From Sternotherus odoratus (taxonomy: Eukaryota; Chordata; Testudines; Kinosternidae), in NCBI GenBank assembly GCA_032164245.1, contig JAVMKO010000003.1, positions 11,852,651-11,916,650 on the forward strand: a stretch of DNA of 64,000 bases, given 5' to 3'. Position numbers and translations under genes: made by a program. Below the pieces are notes generated by a model. That model worked only from the letters and a program-made list of their open reading frames with translations, made no database searches and was not told the origin of the DNA. Positions within the stretch are counted from its first letter, which is position 1. Each line of letters starts with the position of its first letter. This document shows, piece by piece, positions 34,835-46,897 of the stretch.

Positions 34835-35035
34835 CAGGGATTGGGAAACAGGAGATGGTGGTTCTAGTCCCACTGACTTGCTATGTAACCACTTAGTCTG
34901 TCAATGTCTCTGTGTCCCCATCACTAAAATGGCTAAAACACTATCTACCTCACACAGATAATGTGAAGATTTTACCGATGCTTTAGAAGACTCACAGAGA
35001 TCCTCAGATAAAAGGTGCTATAGAAGAAGTCCATG
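34835..35035 (+). repeat. MIR-like ancient SINE
   Basis: 'gtggttctagtcccactgacttgctatgtaaccact' then 'gtccccatcactaaaatgg' and 'ctacctcacacagataatgtgaag' follow MIR order. Confidence 0.65.
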
Positions 35036-35377
35036 TTGTTGTAATATATTTGTCTGGGGAGGAAATAAACCCTGAAAGTCTGGCTGTACCGTTCCAAATA
35101 CTCTTTGCTCCTGTCAATCAAATGGAGGGATAAAGCATCCAACACATCCTTGACCAGTGGGTATGCGGTCCAAATATTTTTTTTTTTAAAAAAAAAGCCA
35201 GTGGAAGCCCACGCAGTGCGTCAGGTGTCATTTGTAAAGTGTAAACAAGCCCCCAATGGCTGAGAACTTAACTGGACAGTGACAGATCACGAAACCCTGA
35301 TGATAGTCTAAACAAAGAGAGCTCCTATCCATGTGTGAGTCAGTGTGAAGTAATGGACACAGCTACAACATATAACT

Positions 35378-35634
35378 GAGTTTGAAAAAGAATTAGACAA
35401 GTTCTTGGAGGATAGATCTATTAATAGCTATTGGCAGGGATGCAACGCCATGCTCTTGGTGCCCCTAAATCTCCAACAGCCAGAAGGTTGGGCTGGACAA
35501 CGGGGTGGATCACACAAAATTGCCCTGTTCTGTTCATTCCCTTTGAAGCATCTGGCACTGGCAACTGTCTGACACAGGATACTGGGCTATGTGGACACCA
35601 CTGATCTGAGCCAGTGTGGTCATTCTTAGATCTT
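35378..35634 (+). mobile_element. CR1 LINE 3' end
   Basis: From 'gagtttgaaaaagaattagacaagttc' (ORF2 end, ExFKxELDxF) through 'cagccagaaggttgggctgg' and 'gccctgttctgttcattccc' to the 3' terminus 'gagccagtgtggtcattctta'. Severely 5'-truncated. Confidence 0.88.
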
Positions 35635-36384
35635 AACAGACATTCAAAGATACATAGAGTGGCAATCCTGGAATTTTATTATATAGATAAACGTTTTAGT
35701 GAAAAGCAACTTTTGGGGTGTAACTTTTCTTGCCCCCAGGTACCCAAATTGTATCAGTGGAAAAGCATGTGCCAAGAACCTGTCCCTGCTCAAGAATAAA
35801 AGAGCCATGTAGCAGGTCCTAATGTTTACCGCAATCAGAGGCATTTTGTCTTGTGGTTAAGAGGTCTATATGGGTCTGTTTGTACAATACCTCTAACACA
35901 AGGGACTGAAGACATGATCTTACATCAGTGTAACTGACTGTAGAGCTGCCCAGCCTGTCCATTTTGGTCAAATGTACAGGTGTAATCTCAGGCAAACCAC
36001 CTCCCCCTTTGTCTAACATGCCTTAAAGCTGGTGATGGAAAACATAAAAGGTCATCCTGGCTACTATATCTGAGACAAAGTCTAATCTCCTACTCAGAGA
36101 TTACCCTGCTCCACAAAGCAGTTCCATAGAATTCAGTGGGACTGTTTGTGGAGTAAGGAACTATCCAGTATGAGTATCAGAATATGACCCTTGTTGATAT
36201 AGCCTTATCAGTATTGTTCATTTTTGCCTAGGCCTAAAAAGATGGTGGAAGAGTCCTGGCTCCAGTGAGCAAGTCTATTTGAAAAGTCCATCAAATAAAA
36301 ATCAGTGTTTTGAAAGTTAGGAAGATATCCCCATGGAGACATCTAAGGAACTTACACTGCCCCCCTTATCCTGATATCTGAGCA
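35635..36384. other. No feature recognised
   Basis: Mixed sequence without repeat termini or gene-like frames. Confidence 0.45.
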
Positions 36385-36560
36385 CTATACAATCTTTAAT
36401 ATATTCATCCTCACAGCATCTTTGTGGGAAATATCAGTACCCCAGATAGTACATACACACACAGCCAGCGTGCTGTGCCTAAAGTCAAACAGGAAGCCTA
36501 TGTTGGAGCAGGGAATTGAAATCTGTCTCCCCGCAGGCTAGCATCCTAACCAGTCAACTA
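36385..36560 (-). repeat. MIR-like ancient SINE
   Basis: 'cctcacagcatctttgtggg' ... 'aaagtcaaacaggaagcctatg' ... 'gctagcatcctaaccagtcaac' are antisense MIR-tail and core phrases. Confidence 0.55.
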
Positions 36561-37629
36561 TCCTTCCTCTCCACAACACAAATTCCAAAGTGTCCCTTAA
36601 GGTTTTTTTTTATTGTATTCTTTTCTGGATCATTTACCTTTTATAATTTCTACCAGCATTTTTATGACCTGTCAGAACTTGCTCCTAGCAGTGCTACCAG
36701 GTACAGGTGATGACAGTGGTTTCACTTTTTTCCAACTTTTCTGTGGCTGCCTCCCCGGGTCCTAACTAATCATACTGGTCTCCCCTAAACACTCGGTGCT
36801 ACCGCCACCTACAATTTACTTTCCATCCAATTAACCTGGTAGATATTTGTAACTGCTACCAGAGGGCACCCCTTTGTGTCGTCACCTGTTAGCAGGCACA
36901 AGCACTCAGAACAGCCACTAATAGTGACTGGGGAAGTATCAAGCAGTGGCCCTTAAGTAAAAAAATAAAATAATTAATACAAATAAATTATGAAAGGTCC
37001 AAATTCTGCCCTCATGTATGCTCATGTAGCACCACTGCATGTGACCCACTAATGTAATATATAGCAGCACCAGAGGGAAAGGAGGAAGATGCACATTTTT
37101 GCCTATGAAATATTTCTGAATCTCACATAGAACCATCCAGAGCTGCTGGGTCATTTGCTTTCACCACAGGAGGGATACACAGCGTCAGTGAAGTTGCACC
37201 AGAGATTTTGACACGGCGGACTCTAGGTCCCGCATATAGAGATTCCATATACTTAAGAAAGTAACTAACAAGATTAAAATAGGACTATATTGATAGCTCC
37301 TACTTTGCTCCTACTGCAGCAATGAGCCAGCTGAAGGCAAATGACCGTACAAATTGCATAACCCTAAATACTAAATAAGGGACAGTTTCTGCCACCCTCA
37401 TTTATGCTGAGCAGCGTCTTACTCCACATCTTACTCCACAATGGAGAAAATGGGGCTGCTCATGAACAAATGTGAGTGAGGGCAGCAGACTCTGTCTCTC
37501 AGGAAAAGGACAAATCAAGCAGGGAGGTTCATTCAGAACCATTAGGATCCACCTCTAGCAGCTCCCCATTCACTTGGGCAAACAGTTGGTTTTTGGAGCA
37601 GTACAAAGGGAGACGAGCAGTGCTCACAG
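36561..37629. other. No gene seen
   Basis: Single-copy-looking. 'gctaccag' and its complement 'ctggtag' recur around 36690-36860 without a clear element boundary. Confidence 0.4.
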
Positions 37630-37631
37630 TA

Positions 37632-38052
37632 CAGTAAACCCTCGATTTAACGGACCTCGATTTAACGGACTTCGGATGCAACGGACAAAATTTCTGTGCA
37701 AGTCTGATGCATTCCTGATCCATTTCTGGCGGGCTGGCTGCCGGCTCCCGGCTGCCGCCCGGGTCCAGGCAGCGGGCAGGCTGGCTGCCGGGTCCCAGCT
37801 GCCGCCCGGGTCACGGCAGCGGGAGGGTTGGCTGGCGGGTTCCGGGAGCTGGGACCTGTACATGCTGGCTGCCGGCTCCCAGCTCCCTCCCGGGTCCCGC
37901 CAGCGGGCGGGCTGCAGAGCTGTCACCCCGACCCTGTGGCAGGCGGGCTGCTGTTCCGACAGCTCTTTTTTTTTTTATTATTAAATAACGGACTTTTTGA
38001 TTTAACGGACACCCCCTCGCCCGAATTAGTCCGTTAAATGGAGGTTTTACTG
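37632..38052. mobile_element. Tigger/pogo-type MITE, 421 bp, GC-rich tandem interior
   Basis: The termini CAGTAAACCCTCGATTTAAC and, inverted, 'aaatggaggttttactg' are flanked by TA on both sides (37630-37631 and 38053-38054). The subterminal motif 'tttaacggac' occurs several times. The interior (37727-37950) is about four degenerate units of about 45 bp around 'ggctggctgccgg' and 'ccgcccgggtc'. Long frames here are composition artefacts. Confidence 0.85.
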
Positions 38053-38371
38053 TACCTGATCCCCCACTTTTATGCCACTGCAACTCCAGTTGAGTCACTC
38101 CTGATTTACAACTGTATATATGAGAACTGAATAGCACCACTTTTAACATGTCTCTCTCTTTTTTTCCTCTTTAAAAATTTAAAAGAAAACTGCTCCTGGA
38201 CTTGCATGCCAAGTTGCTCATCTGACCAAAGAGTTTCACCTGATTTCTGAGTTAGAACTGAAAAATCTAAAGAAGTGCTCACCGAACCAACTAAAGAAGT
38301 ACGAGTGCACAGCTAAAACATCTGCTACTACATCACTGATTGCAAGGATGCATCCTCTCCGTACATTTGCT
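38053..38371. other. No feature recognised
   Basis: Short single-copy-looking interval between two MITEs. Confidence 0.4.
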
Positions 38372-38487
38372 AGAGTGACCAGACAGCAAGTGTGAAAAAT
38401 CAGGGTAGGGGGTAATAGGAGCCTATATAAGAAAAAGACCCAAAAATCAAGACTCTCCCTATAAAAATCGGGACATCTGGTCACCCT
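38372..38487. mobile_element. Short MITE, AGGGTGACCAG family, copy 3
   Basis: From AGAGTGACCAGACAG to CTGGTCACCCT; the interior 'atataagaaaaagacccaaa' matches copies 2 and 4. Confidence 0.88.
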
Positions 38488-39059
38488 AAGTTGCTGAAAT
38501 CAGTTAACATTTTTCAATGTAAGTGGGCAAAATAAATGAAAAAGTGTTCGCTATGAAAGTTTTAGCAGGACTTTTGCAGGTGAAGGGGAAGTAAGCCCTC
38601 TTCATGCTTTAGCTGTCTGCAGTATTGTTTCATTCCTTTTGCCAAGTGACTAATATAGAATTTGTTCCTGGACGTGCTGATATAACAGCAAAATGTGTAA
38701 TTAATTTTTGACAAAACATTAATTTGAACTGTCTGGATGATTAATGTCCCAATGTGCTGAAGAGATGGACATGACTGCATCAAACATTACATATTAGAAA
38801 ATAACTCCTGACCTATCACTCATTTTAAAAAAATCCCACTGTATTCTGCAAGTATCATATTGTAAACTACATACATTGGATCATAATTGTAGAATATTTT
38901 ATATGTATTCACACACGCGCACACAAAGAATAGGACTGTGATGACTGCTCAGTTCTTCACCTCATGCATCCTAATGTGTACTCTGGGTCAGATCCTCAGC
39001 TGGTGTAAGACAACATATCTCCACTGATATCATAGATCCTGCATACCACAGCCTTAGGA
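38488..39059. other. No feature recognised
   Basis: AT-rich. A fragment of an amniote palindromic repeat ('cagatcctcagctggtgtaa') lies at about 38985-39045. Confidence 0.4.
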
Positions 39060-40560
39060 ACTTCCCCCAAATCATCCCTAGAACATTTCATGTACAAAAA
39101 CATCCAATCTTAAAAACTGTCAGTGAGGGAGAATCCACGATGCCTTGACGAATTGTTCCAATGTTTAATTACTCTCACTATTGAAAATTTATGCCTTATT
39201 TCCAGTATAAATTTATCCAGCTTCAACTTCCAGACACTGGAGTGTGTTAAACCTCTCTCTTCAAGAATGAAGAGTGCATCATTAAATATTTGTTCCCGTG
39301 TTCTACGTTTATAGCCTAATCAAGTCACCCCTTAATCTTAGAATCATAGATCTTCTCTCTGTCAAGCTAAATTGGTTGAGCTCTTTGAGTTTATCACTCA
39401 AAAAGGCATGTTTCCTAATCCTTTAATTATTCTTCTGGCTCTTCTCTGAACCTTCTCTAATTCATCTACATCTGGAATCAGAACTGGACACAGGAGGTGG
39501 AACTGGGAGTGATGCCGCATCCCCTTGGCTTGAAGTGGCTTCCATCATATGCAGGGCTCACAGTTTGTTTCAAGAGTTCTCCGCACCCCCACTATCCAAA
39601 TTGTTCCAGCATCCATGGAACTGGACGCAGTAATCCAGCAGTAATCACATTCATGCCAAATATAGGGATAAAAACCCTTGTTTATACATCCAAAGATCAC
39701 ATTAGCCCTTTTCAATATAGCATCACAGTGGGAGTTCATGGTCATCTGATTATTCGACACCATGACCCCCTCATCTTTTTCAGTCACTTCTTCTCAGGAC
39801 AGAGTTCCCCATATTGTAAGTAAGGTCTACATTCTTTGTCTCAAGATGTACACATTTAGCCATATTAAAAACACACGTTGTTTGCTTGTGCCCAGTTTAC
39901 TGGGGGAGTGGTAATCTGCAAACTTCATCAGTAATATTACACTTTCTTCCAAATCATTGATAAAAACATTCAATAGTGTGGATCCAAGAACCAATCCTGT
40001 GAGACCTCACAAGAAACTCACCAGTTTCATAATGATTTTTATATTTTAACAGTCAATTACCCAGCTTTTAATTCACGTAAAGTGCGCCATCTTAATTTTA
40101 TATCTTTTTGTTTTTTAAAATCTAAATATCCTTCAGTACTAAGTCAAATGTCTTACAGAAGTCTAAGTATATTACATCAATACTATTACCCTTATCAACC
40201 AAACAAACCTGTCATCTCATCAAAAAAAGATCCCATATTGACTGGCATATATCTGCCGTGCCATTATCTTGCTCTGGGATCAATGTCACACTGAAAGGCT
40301 TATCTGTGTAATTCCATTTACACTTATTGGCACAACATTAGCTGGTCTTCCAATCTTCTGAAACTTCTCCAGTGTCCCAGGACTTATTGAAAGTCAACAT
40401 TACCTGTCCAGTGAGCACCTAAGACAGCTTTTAAAACTCTTGGATGCAAGTTACCCAGACATGCTGATTTTAAAATGTCAGACTTCAGTAGCTGCAATTC
40501 AACATCCTCCTGAGATACTGGTGGACTGGGAAGAGTTTATATATGACATGACATTAACTG
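39060..40560 (-). mobile_element. CR1 LINE, 3' half of ORF2, decayed
   Basis: Collinear with the CR1 at 298-1638: 'catccaatctta', 'ttatgccttatttccagt', 'attaaatatttgttccc', 'ccaagaaccaatcctgtgag', continuing further 5' to 'catcctcctgagatactggtgg' near 40500. It carries the uninterrupted site where the paralogue holds a Helitron (39281-39297). No open frame survives. Confidence 0.85.
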
Positions 40561-40632
40561 TTCCTCTCCCTCCTCCCTCCCCCCTCCCCTCCCCCAATAC
40601 AGAACAGAAATATGTAATGAACTACACCAATT

Positions 40633-40722
40633 TAGTTGGGGATTGGTCCTGCTTTGAGCAGGGGGTTGGACTAGATGACCTCCCGAGGTCCCTGCCAACC
40701 CCGATATTCTATGATTCTATGA
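40633..40722 (+). mobile_element. CR1 LINE 3' end, 90 bp
   Basis: 'tggggattggtcctgctttg', 'gttggactagatgacctccc', 'gaggtccctgccaacccc' and the terminal (attctatg) repeats are the canonical sauropsid CR1 3' end. Confidence 0.95.
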
Positions 40723-41617
40723 TTTATAGTAGCTGAGAATCTGGTCCTTTGGTTAAACTGTTTCATTTATTCTGTAACTAGATGCTTTCGAAATATATAA
40801 TCAGAAGTAATTGATTACACACAAGGTGCAAGAGTGCAGGTTTAAAAACTAAGGACCTGACTGTGCACAATCAGGTCTACTCACTTCACTACAAGCATTT
40901 TGGACCAAATGCATCTCTGGTGTAACTTCACTGAGACTTACACCAAAGATGAGTATGGCCAGCATCTTAGGTCATTAAGAACTTGTGCCTTTCTCCTTTT
41001 CTGTGTCAGCGTTTAGTAGCACTCTATTAGAGTAGATGGAAAATTTGGTCCTCATTGGAGGAGGTTTCCCAGTTGACTGGTGTTTGATTGTCACCAAGAC
41101 AATTTACTGTGGTATCTTTCTTCACACAAAGAAAATATCAATAATTGTAAACAGAAATCTTGATCCAAATAGATGGAGATGATATGGAACAGAATAAGAA
41201 AAATACTAGAACTAGAATGATACAGCCCAGCCACAAAACTCAAAGCACAACCAGGAAATATGGAATTGTTAGGCAAAAAACTGTCATGCTTTATTTCAAA
41301 GATTTTTAAAAGTTGTATGTCTCCACCTCCTGTTAGGCAGATGAATCCATTAAGTCTGATCAGAGATCAATATCACAATATTGGAGAATAGTTTAAGAAA
41401 GAGTAAAACATATTTTGTAACGACTGCTATTCAGAACTGAAAAAATCTTCATTTCATTACAATATTAGCAAAATTAAGCATATTGTAAAAATTTGCTTCC
41501 ATAGTTTTTCTAGGACAAGAGACAGCCTTGCACTTTGTGGTCATTTACACCAGTGTGACATGAACAAAAAACAAACAAACAAAAAACCACCTCTACCATA
41601 GCAGTCTTACATCCACT
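40723..41617. other. No gene seen
   Basis: AT-rich sequence with a piece of old amniote repeat near 40880-40970 ('aaatgcatctctggtgtaac'). Confidence 0.4.
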
Positions 41618-42548
41618 TTGCATAAATTATTAATGATCTGGATGATGGGATTAATTACACCCTCAGCAAATTCGCAGATGACACTAAGATGTGGGGAGAG
41701 GTAGATACACTGGAGAGTAGGGATAGGGTCCACTGTAACCCTAAACAAATTAGAGGATTGGGCCAAAAGAAATCTGATGAGGTTCAACGAGGACATGTGC
41801 AGAGTCCTGCACTTAGGAAGGAAGAATCCCATGCACTACAACAGGCTGAGGACTGACTGGCTAAGCAGCAGTTCTGCAGAAAAGGACCTGGGGATTACAG
41901 TGGACGGATTTCAGTCAGCAGTGTGCCCTTGTTGCCAAGAAGGTCAACAGCATATTGGGCTGTATTAGTCGGAGCATTGCCAGCAGATCACGGGAAGTGA
42001 TTATTCCCTTCTGTTCAGCACTGGTGAGCCACACCTGGAGCATTGCATCCAGTTTTGCGCCCCCACCCCCACTACAGAAGTGATGTGGACAAATTGGGGA
42101 GTGTCCAGTGGAGGGCAATGAAAATGACTGGGGGAATGCGGCGCAGACTTACGAGGAGAGACTGAGGGAATTGGGGTTAGTCTGAAGAAAAGAAGAGTGC
42201 AGGAGGATTTGATAGCAGCCTTCAGCTACCTGAAGGGCGGGAGGTCAAAAGAAGATGGAGCTCGGCTGTTCTCAGTGTGGCAGATGACAGAACAAGGAGC
42301 AATGGTCTCAAGTTGCAGAGGGGGACATTTAGGTTGGATATTAGGAAAATCTATTTCACTAGGAGGGTGGTGAAGCACTGGAATGGGTTACCTAGGGAGG
42401 CGGTAGAATCTCCATCCTTAGAGGTTTTTAAGGCCCAACTTGACAAAGCCCTGGCTGGGATGATTTAGTTGGGGATTGGTCCTACTTTCAGTAGGGGGTT
42501 GGACTAGATGACCTCAGGTCTCTTCCAACACTAATCTTCTAAGATTCT
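41618..42548 (+). pseudogene. CR1 LINE, ORF2 end and complete 3' terminus
   Basis: Plus-strand CR1 from the RT thumb region ('FNEDMCRVLHLGRKNPMHYN', 41780-41840; '[13 protein letters not shown]', 41866-41904) to the C-terminus ('[44 protein letters not shown]' in outline, 42320-42460) and the 3' end 'attctatga' at 42548. Frameshifts split the frame (e.g. near 41920 and 42060). It is among the best-preserved CR1 copies in the window. Active CR1 ORF2 encodes an AP endonuclease and RT; only the RT end is here. Confidence 0.92.
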
Positions 42549-42878
42549 ATGAAATGTACAGAGGAGTAAGGATGTTAGTGATGAGCCAGCAAGAGGGTGA
42601 AGAGGGCGAGTGGGGGTCTGGCTGTGAGCGGGGGAGCGAGGAGATGAGTGGCCGGGGGGGGGCCTGGAAGAGGAGTGAGGAGGTGAGCGGTGAGCCCCCA
42701 GCGAGCGGGGGTTCATGTGGTGGGCAGGGGGTGGCTGTGACACAGGAGTGAGGAGACCAGCAGTGGGTGGGGGAGGAAAAATAAATAATTTTAGGAAAAA
42801 GTGTCAGTGCGACCACCAGCAACAGTTGGTGACTGCACTCTGTGGCCACCAAAAAAAATTGTTGCTGGAACCCCTGAC
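42549..42878. mobile_element. hAT-like MITE, right part, G-rich interior
   Basis: Ends 'aaaattgttgctggaacccctg', the reverse complement of a CAGGGGTTCCAGCAAC terminus. The interior 42590-42770 is strongly G-rich. The left end is not clear and may be lost at the CR1 junction. Confidence 0.5.
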
Positions 42879-42964
42879 CTAGGCTTTGAGCATGGTAGTT
42901 AGATTTGAAGAGGTTTTTGATGTAGGAATTTCTCTTTCCACCCTTCAAATGAGGCATGGAAGAG

Positions 42965-43268
42965 CAGATCTACCTTACGGCAGGAATCAACACTGTGAGA
43001 TCTATCTATTGGGGGTCAATTTGTCACATCTAGTGTAGACATGATAAATCGATCCCAGAGCGCTCTCCCATCGACTCCTGTACTCCACTGCCGCAAGAGG
43101 TGCAGGTGGAGTTGACAGGGCAGTGGCAGCAGTCGACTCACTGCCATGAAGATGCCGCAGTAAGTAAATCTAAGTACGTCGACTTCAGTTACGCTATTCT
43201 CGTAGCTGAAGTTCATATCTTAGATCTAGTCTCCTCTCACTCCCTACCACACAGTGTAGACCAGGGCT
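42965..43268. mobile_element. PIF/Harbinger-like MITE
   Basis: 'aagtaaatctaagtacgtcgacttcagttacgctattctcgtagctgaag' with 'gataaatcgatcccagagcg' and the terminus 'gtgtagaccagggctta' is a family I know from turtle genomes. It is rich in gtcgac sites. Outer target duplication not resolved. Confidence 0.65.
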
Positions 43269-43269
43269 T

Positions 43270-44282
43270 AGAAAACTAAAGCTAATGAACTTTTTTTTAG
43301 TATTTCCAAGGGGCAGATTCAGCTATTCTGAAAATGCTTAATAGCACCTTACTCCAGGAGCCATCCCACTGACTTCAATGGGACTAGCTACAAACTAAAG
43401 TACTCCTCATTGTGAATAAGTACATCAGAATCTGGCCCTAAATGTGTGCGTTCCCAATATGGCATTAAAACTAAGTTCCATGTTAGTCTGTCAGTGAATT
43501 AGGTAGCTTCAATTTCCTACTAAAATCCTTTTGTCTTCCATTAGCATAAATCAGTCTTTGTTGTGAATTTTAAAGCTGAGTACGAGGATACTCAGGATGT
43601 CTGACCTCCAAGATGATTAACAATGGATTAATGAGGTCCTCATCACCACAAAACAAAATGTGCACCCTAATGGACTCATTCTATGCAATCAAAATAAATT
43701 AAGAAAACACTTGAATCTGTATCAAGCAAAATCAAAACAGCAAAATTCCACTATTAGAACCAATGTTAAATGCATTTTAGAATCTGTCTGATGCTAGAGA
43801 AATGTTCAATTTACTGATGTCGGAAAAGCAGAGGCACAATTTCATCAAAAGTTAATTAGTACTGTAGAAGTTCTATGAAATCTTGAGCAAATTTTATAGG
43901 CATTTATGTAAAATGAACTATATGCGAACACATGATGCCCTCGATATTTTTTTTTTAAAGGATTAGGTTTCGGTCCATAGTAGGCAATTGGGAGATATTA
44001 TAAGTAATTGATGAATCTAAAGAAAAAGTACCAATAAGTTACAGATTTCCTTTGGTGTTTAAATCAATGCTTTTTGGAAAATGGCCTTCAGCACAGCGGA
44101 ACACAAAGTGGAGCTGCATTAAATGTTCTATTCAAACCGAATACATATCATGGATGAGCTTTGGTTCAAGTTCAAAACTAGCCGTGGTTCACTCAGATTT
44201 TTTGGGAGGAGTTTGCAAACTGTCTGGAGATTTTGCATATCTGACTCGTCTATTTCTGGTGCTCATCATGGTGATTTAGCAT
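43270..44282. other. Single-copy block after an amniote repeat fragment
   Basis: 43313-43440 is an inverted-repeat-like amniote fragment ('ggggcagattcagctattct' ... 'catcagaatctggccc'). 43490-43930 is AT-rich, complex and repeat-free, with several ATTA cores; it is a candidate for conservation testing only. Confidence 0.3.
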
Positions 44283-44424
44283 CGGTGCCATCACTGGAAA
44301 TTTTTCAGTGAAGATGTTTTTCTGAGAGATATGATCTAGTTCAAACAGGAATTAATTCCTGGAAGTCCTATGGCCCGTGCTATGCAGGTCAGACTAGGTG
44401 ATCACTAGCCTTAAAATCTATGGG
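44283..44424 (+). mobile_element. CR1 LINE 3' end
   Basis: 'tggaaatttttcagtgaagatg', 'gatctagttcaaacaggaattaattcctgg' and 'ggtcagactaggtgatcact' match the 3' UTR of the CR1 subfamily at 298-1638, in the opposite orientation. Confidence 0.85.
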
Positions 44425-44500
44425 CAGAGGGGGCGGAGCTCTTTCCAGAGATTTCTTCTGAATCTGCCTGACAGTATCCCAAGTATCATTTGAATGCTAA

Positions 44501-44781
44501 GGGCTTGGCTACACTGGCGCTTTATAGCGCTCTAACTTGCTGGCTCAGGGGGTTGAAAAATCACCCCCCTCAGCACAGCAAGTCTGAGCACTTTAAAGCA
44601 CTAGTGTGGACAGGTTCCGAGCACTGGGAGCCGCGCTCCCAGCACTCGGAGCTAATCCCCTCGTGGAGGTGGATTACCAGGAGCTCTCCCAGCGCTCGCG
44701 CATGGCCACACTCACACTTCAAAGAGTGCTGTGGGAGCATTCCCACAGCAGCACTTTGAAATGTCAAGTGTAGCCAAGCCC
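44501..44781. mobile_element. PIF/Harbinger-like MITE, 281 bp
   Basis: Inverted termini GGGCTTGGCTACACT and AGTGTAGCCAAGCCC (AAGTGTAGCCAAGCCCC on the plus strand). Internal inverted motifs 'agcgctctaacttgctggct' and 'cagcacagcaagtctgagc'. No clear 3-bp target duplication. Confidence 0.75.
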
Positions 44782-45871
44782 CCAGACCAGCTCTTTGACT
44801 CCATAGCAACACTCTTGTGCCTTCCTGCCTCCACCAAGAGCACAGCCCTGGTGGAACATACCGGATAAAGCTCTGCCAGTTAACCACTGCTCCTTGGACT
44901 TCCAAGGTGCCATCCTGAGTTTGGAAGGGCTGATGGAGAGGATCAATGGCAGACATCGACCCAGACTCACCTGGGCCTCTCCTGGCTCAACCCACTGTCT
45001 GCTGCCTCCTGACATGCAGATTTCGAGGCTGACAGAGCACCACCACGATCATCTTGGGACCCACTAATTTCCTAATTTGTATTTCACTTATACCCTTCAT
45101 GTAGCTTACACTGTCATTTATAACCCCACAGAATTTGGCCTGTGAGTTCATGCTCCTTACACTAGAAACAAATTCTGCTTGCAGCTCACTGGTGTTTGTG
45201 GAGTTACTCTGCATCTATACCAGTGTCACTCAGTGCAGAACCCATACCAGGCTTGGTTGGATTTTGCCCCCTTTCTGTAGGAACAATGCTGTCTATTGGG
45301 AAGATGTCTGTGGAGAGATTTTTCCCTACTTCGTCACACTACCCCTGCACCAAGTACCCACTGCATGCTGACTGTGTGATCAAACTTCAGTCAATAACAA
45401 CCTGCAGTCTGTGCTCTGCTATTAGCATATTGGTAACACTATAATCATAGTGTCTGGTGTCCAACCTTAGTAGTACTGCTGGTATTCCACACTGGGGCAG
45501 ACTTTTCAAGGGTGTTCCACACAACTATGGATTATTTGATGTTGCATGCCTTGACCAAATACAGGAAACTAATGAGATTAGGTTGTGGGAAATGGGATGA
45601 GGAAGGGCAGCCTAGCATTAAAAAGCTATGCAAGTTAGACATTTGGCCAGCTCCACATTGCAGATCCAACCATCGGAAATGTCAGGATATTCAAAATCTG
45701 GATTTGAATGTTGTGGCTTGGGAACATCACAACTGAAATATTACAACCAGAACAATGCAAGGCATGAACACTCTTAACTGTCAAACTTCAAGGCAGATAT
45801 TCTCTCGTAACACAAACTTAGGAGCACAAACAGTGTGTTATTCTAACTGCATAAAAACTAATCAACCATGA

Positions 45872-45873
<2 letters not shown>
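44782..45873. other. No gene seen
   Basis: Includes frames of 60-83 codons on both strands without recognisable motifs; composition is mixed. Confidence 0.4.

Positions 45874-45918
<45 letters not shown>
45874..45918. repeat. (GT)n microsatellite
   Basis: About 22 uninterrupted GT dinucleotides, likely length-polymorphic. Confidence 0.98.
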
Positions 45919-45921
<3 letters not shown>

Positions 45922-46722
45922 AACGTGAGAAATGATATAGTCCTAGTGACATGGAATGTAATTTTTAAAAACTATATTCTTCTTTAGTCTTTAATAGAGA
46001 TGTGGGTGTTGCCATTCAACCTTCCTTCAAAAGAAAGGAAATGGTATTGTTGTACAACAGAGAGACAGCAGATGGCACCACTGTCATTTGGAAAGACCCT
46101 GAAATGGAGACAAAATTTTGGGGATTCTTGTATGACATTGCTACCATTTGCTCACTGACTGACGACTTTTCAAAGCAACTGTAATCTAGTGACCCCTTTT
46201 AACCACGAGCCTGATTCTTATGTGTAGAAAGGAGCTACAGTAATACACTCTGGCAGCAGAAAGGGCCTCAAAATGGGTGTAAATGTAGTTTACATGCACT
46301 CTAAGGCAGGGAGATGGGAGGGGTGTCTTTATACCCCTTCTACAAAAAAAATTGAGATTGGATTAATAATTAATGAGAACACTGAGTATGGAACAGAAGC
46401 CCTTTTCATCTCACTTTTAGTAAAAAGGGGAAATATAGTTATGGCACTAAACTACCCATTAAAGCGATAGTCAACAGCTATTAGTATTATTATTAGAACT
46501 CTTTGCTTCTTCCCCCCCCCCCACCCCCCCAAAAAAGGTTGCCCATGCCACTGGAATGTAAACGAGAATCCAGCCCAATATCTTTTGCTTTCAGTTAGCA
46601 TTAGAGAGGAAGTTAGCTAGGCAGTTCTGGACAGAGGCTTCAGTCAGAGGTCTCTGTACAAATGAGGCAGAAGCATTTTAGTTTTTTAGGGAACAAGGAC
46701 CTCTACTGAATTAAGAGAAAAC
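45919..46722. other. No feature recognised
   Basis: Single-copy-looking sequence with a C-tract at 46511-46528. Confidence 0.4.
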
Positions 46723-46724
46723 TA

Positions 46725-46897
46725 CAGTAGAACCTCAGAGTTACGAAGTTCACAATCAGGCAATAGAGACCAAAAAACACAACTATTGTATAGTACACCA
46801 CCATGTTAAACTACGAAATAAAAAGAAACATTTAAAAAAAAAGATTTGACAAAGTAAAGACACTGTTTCCATGCTTGTTTCATTTAAATTAAGATGG
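46725..46897. mobile_element. Tigger-like transposon, left half
   Basis: CAGTAGAACCTCAGAGTTAC terminus preceded by TA, then 'aaaaaaagatttgacaaagt' and 'ttcatttaaattaagatgg' in the order of a turtle Tigger-type MITE. The right half is absent; the family B LTR starts here. Confidence 0.7.

Noticed and set aside
45874..45918. (GT)n tract as a regulatory Z-DNA element
   Set aside because: It is an ordinary microsatellite with no adjacent gene or promoter feature; nothing in the sequence supports a specific role.
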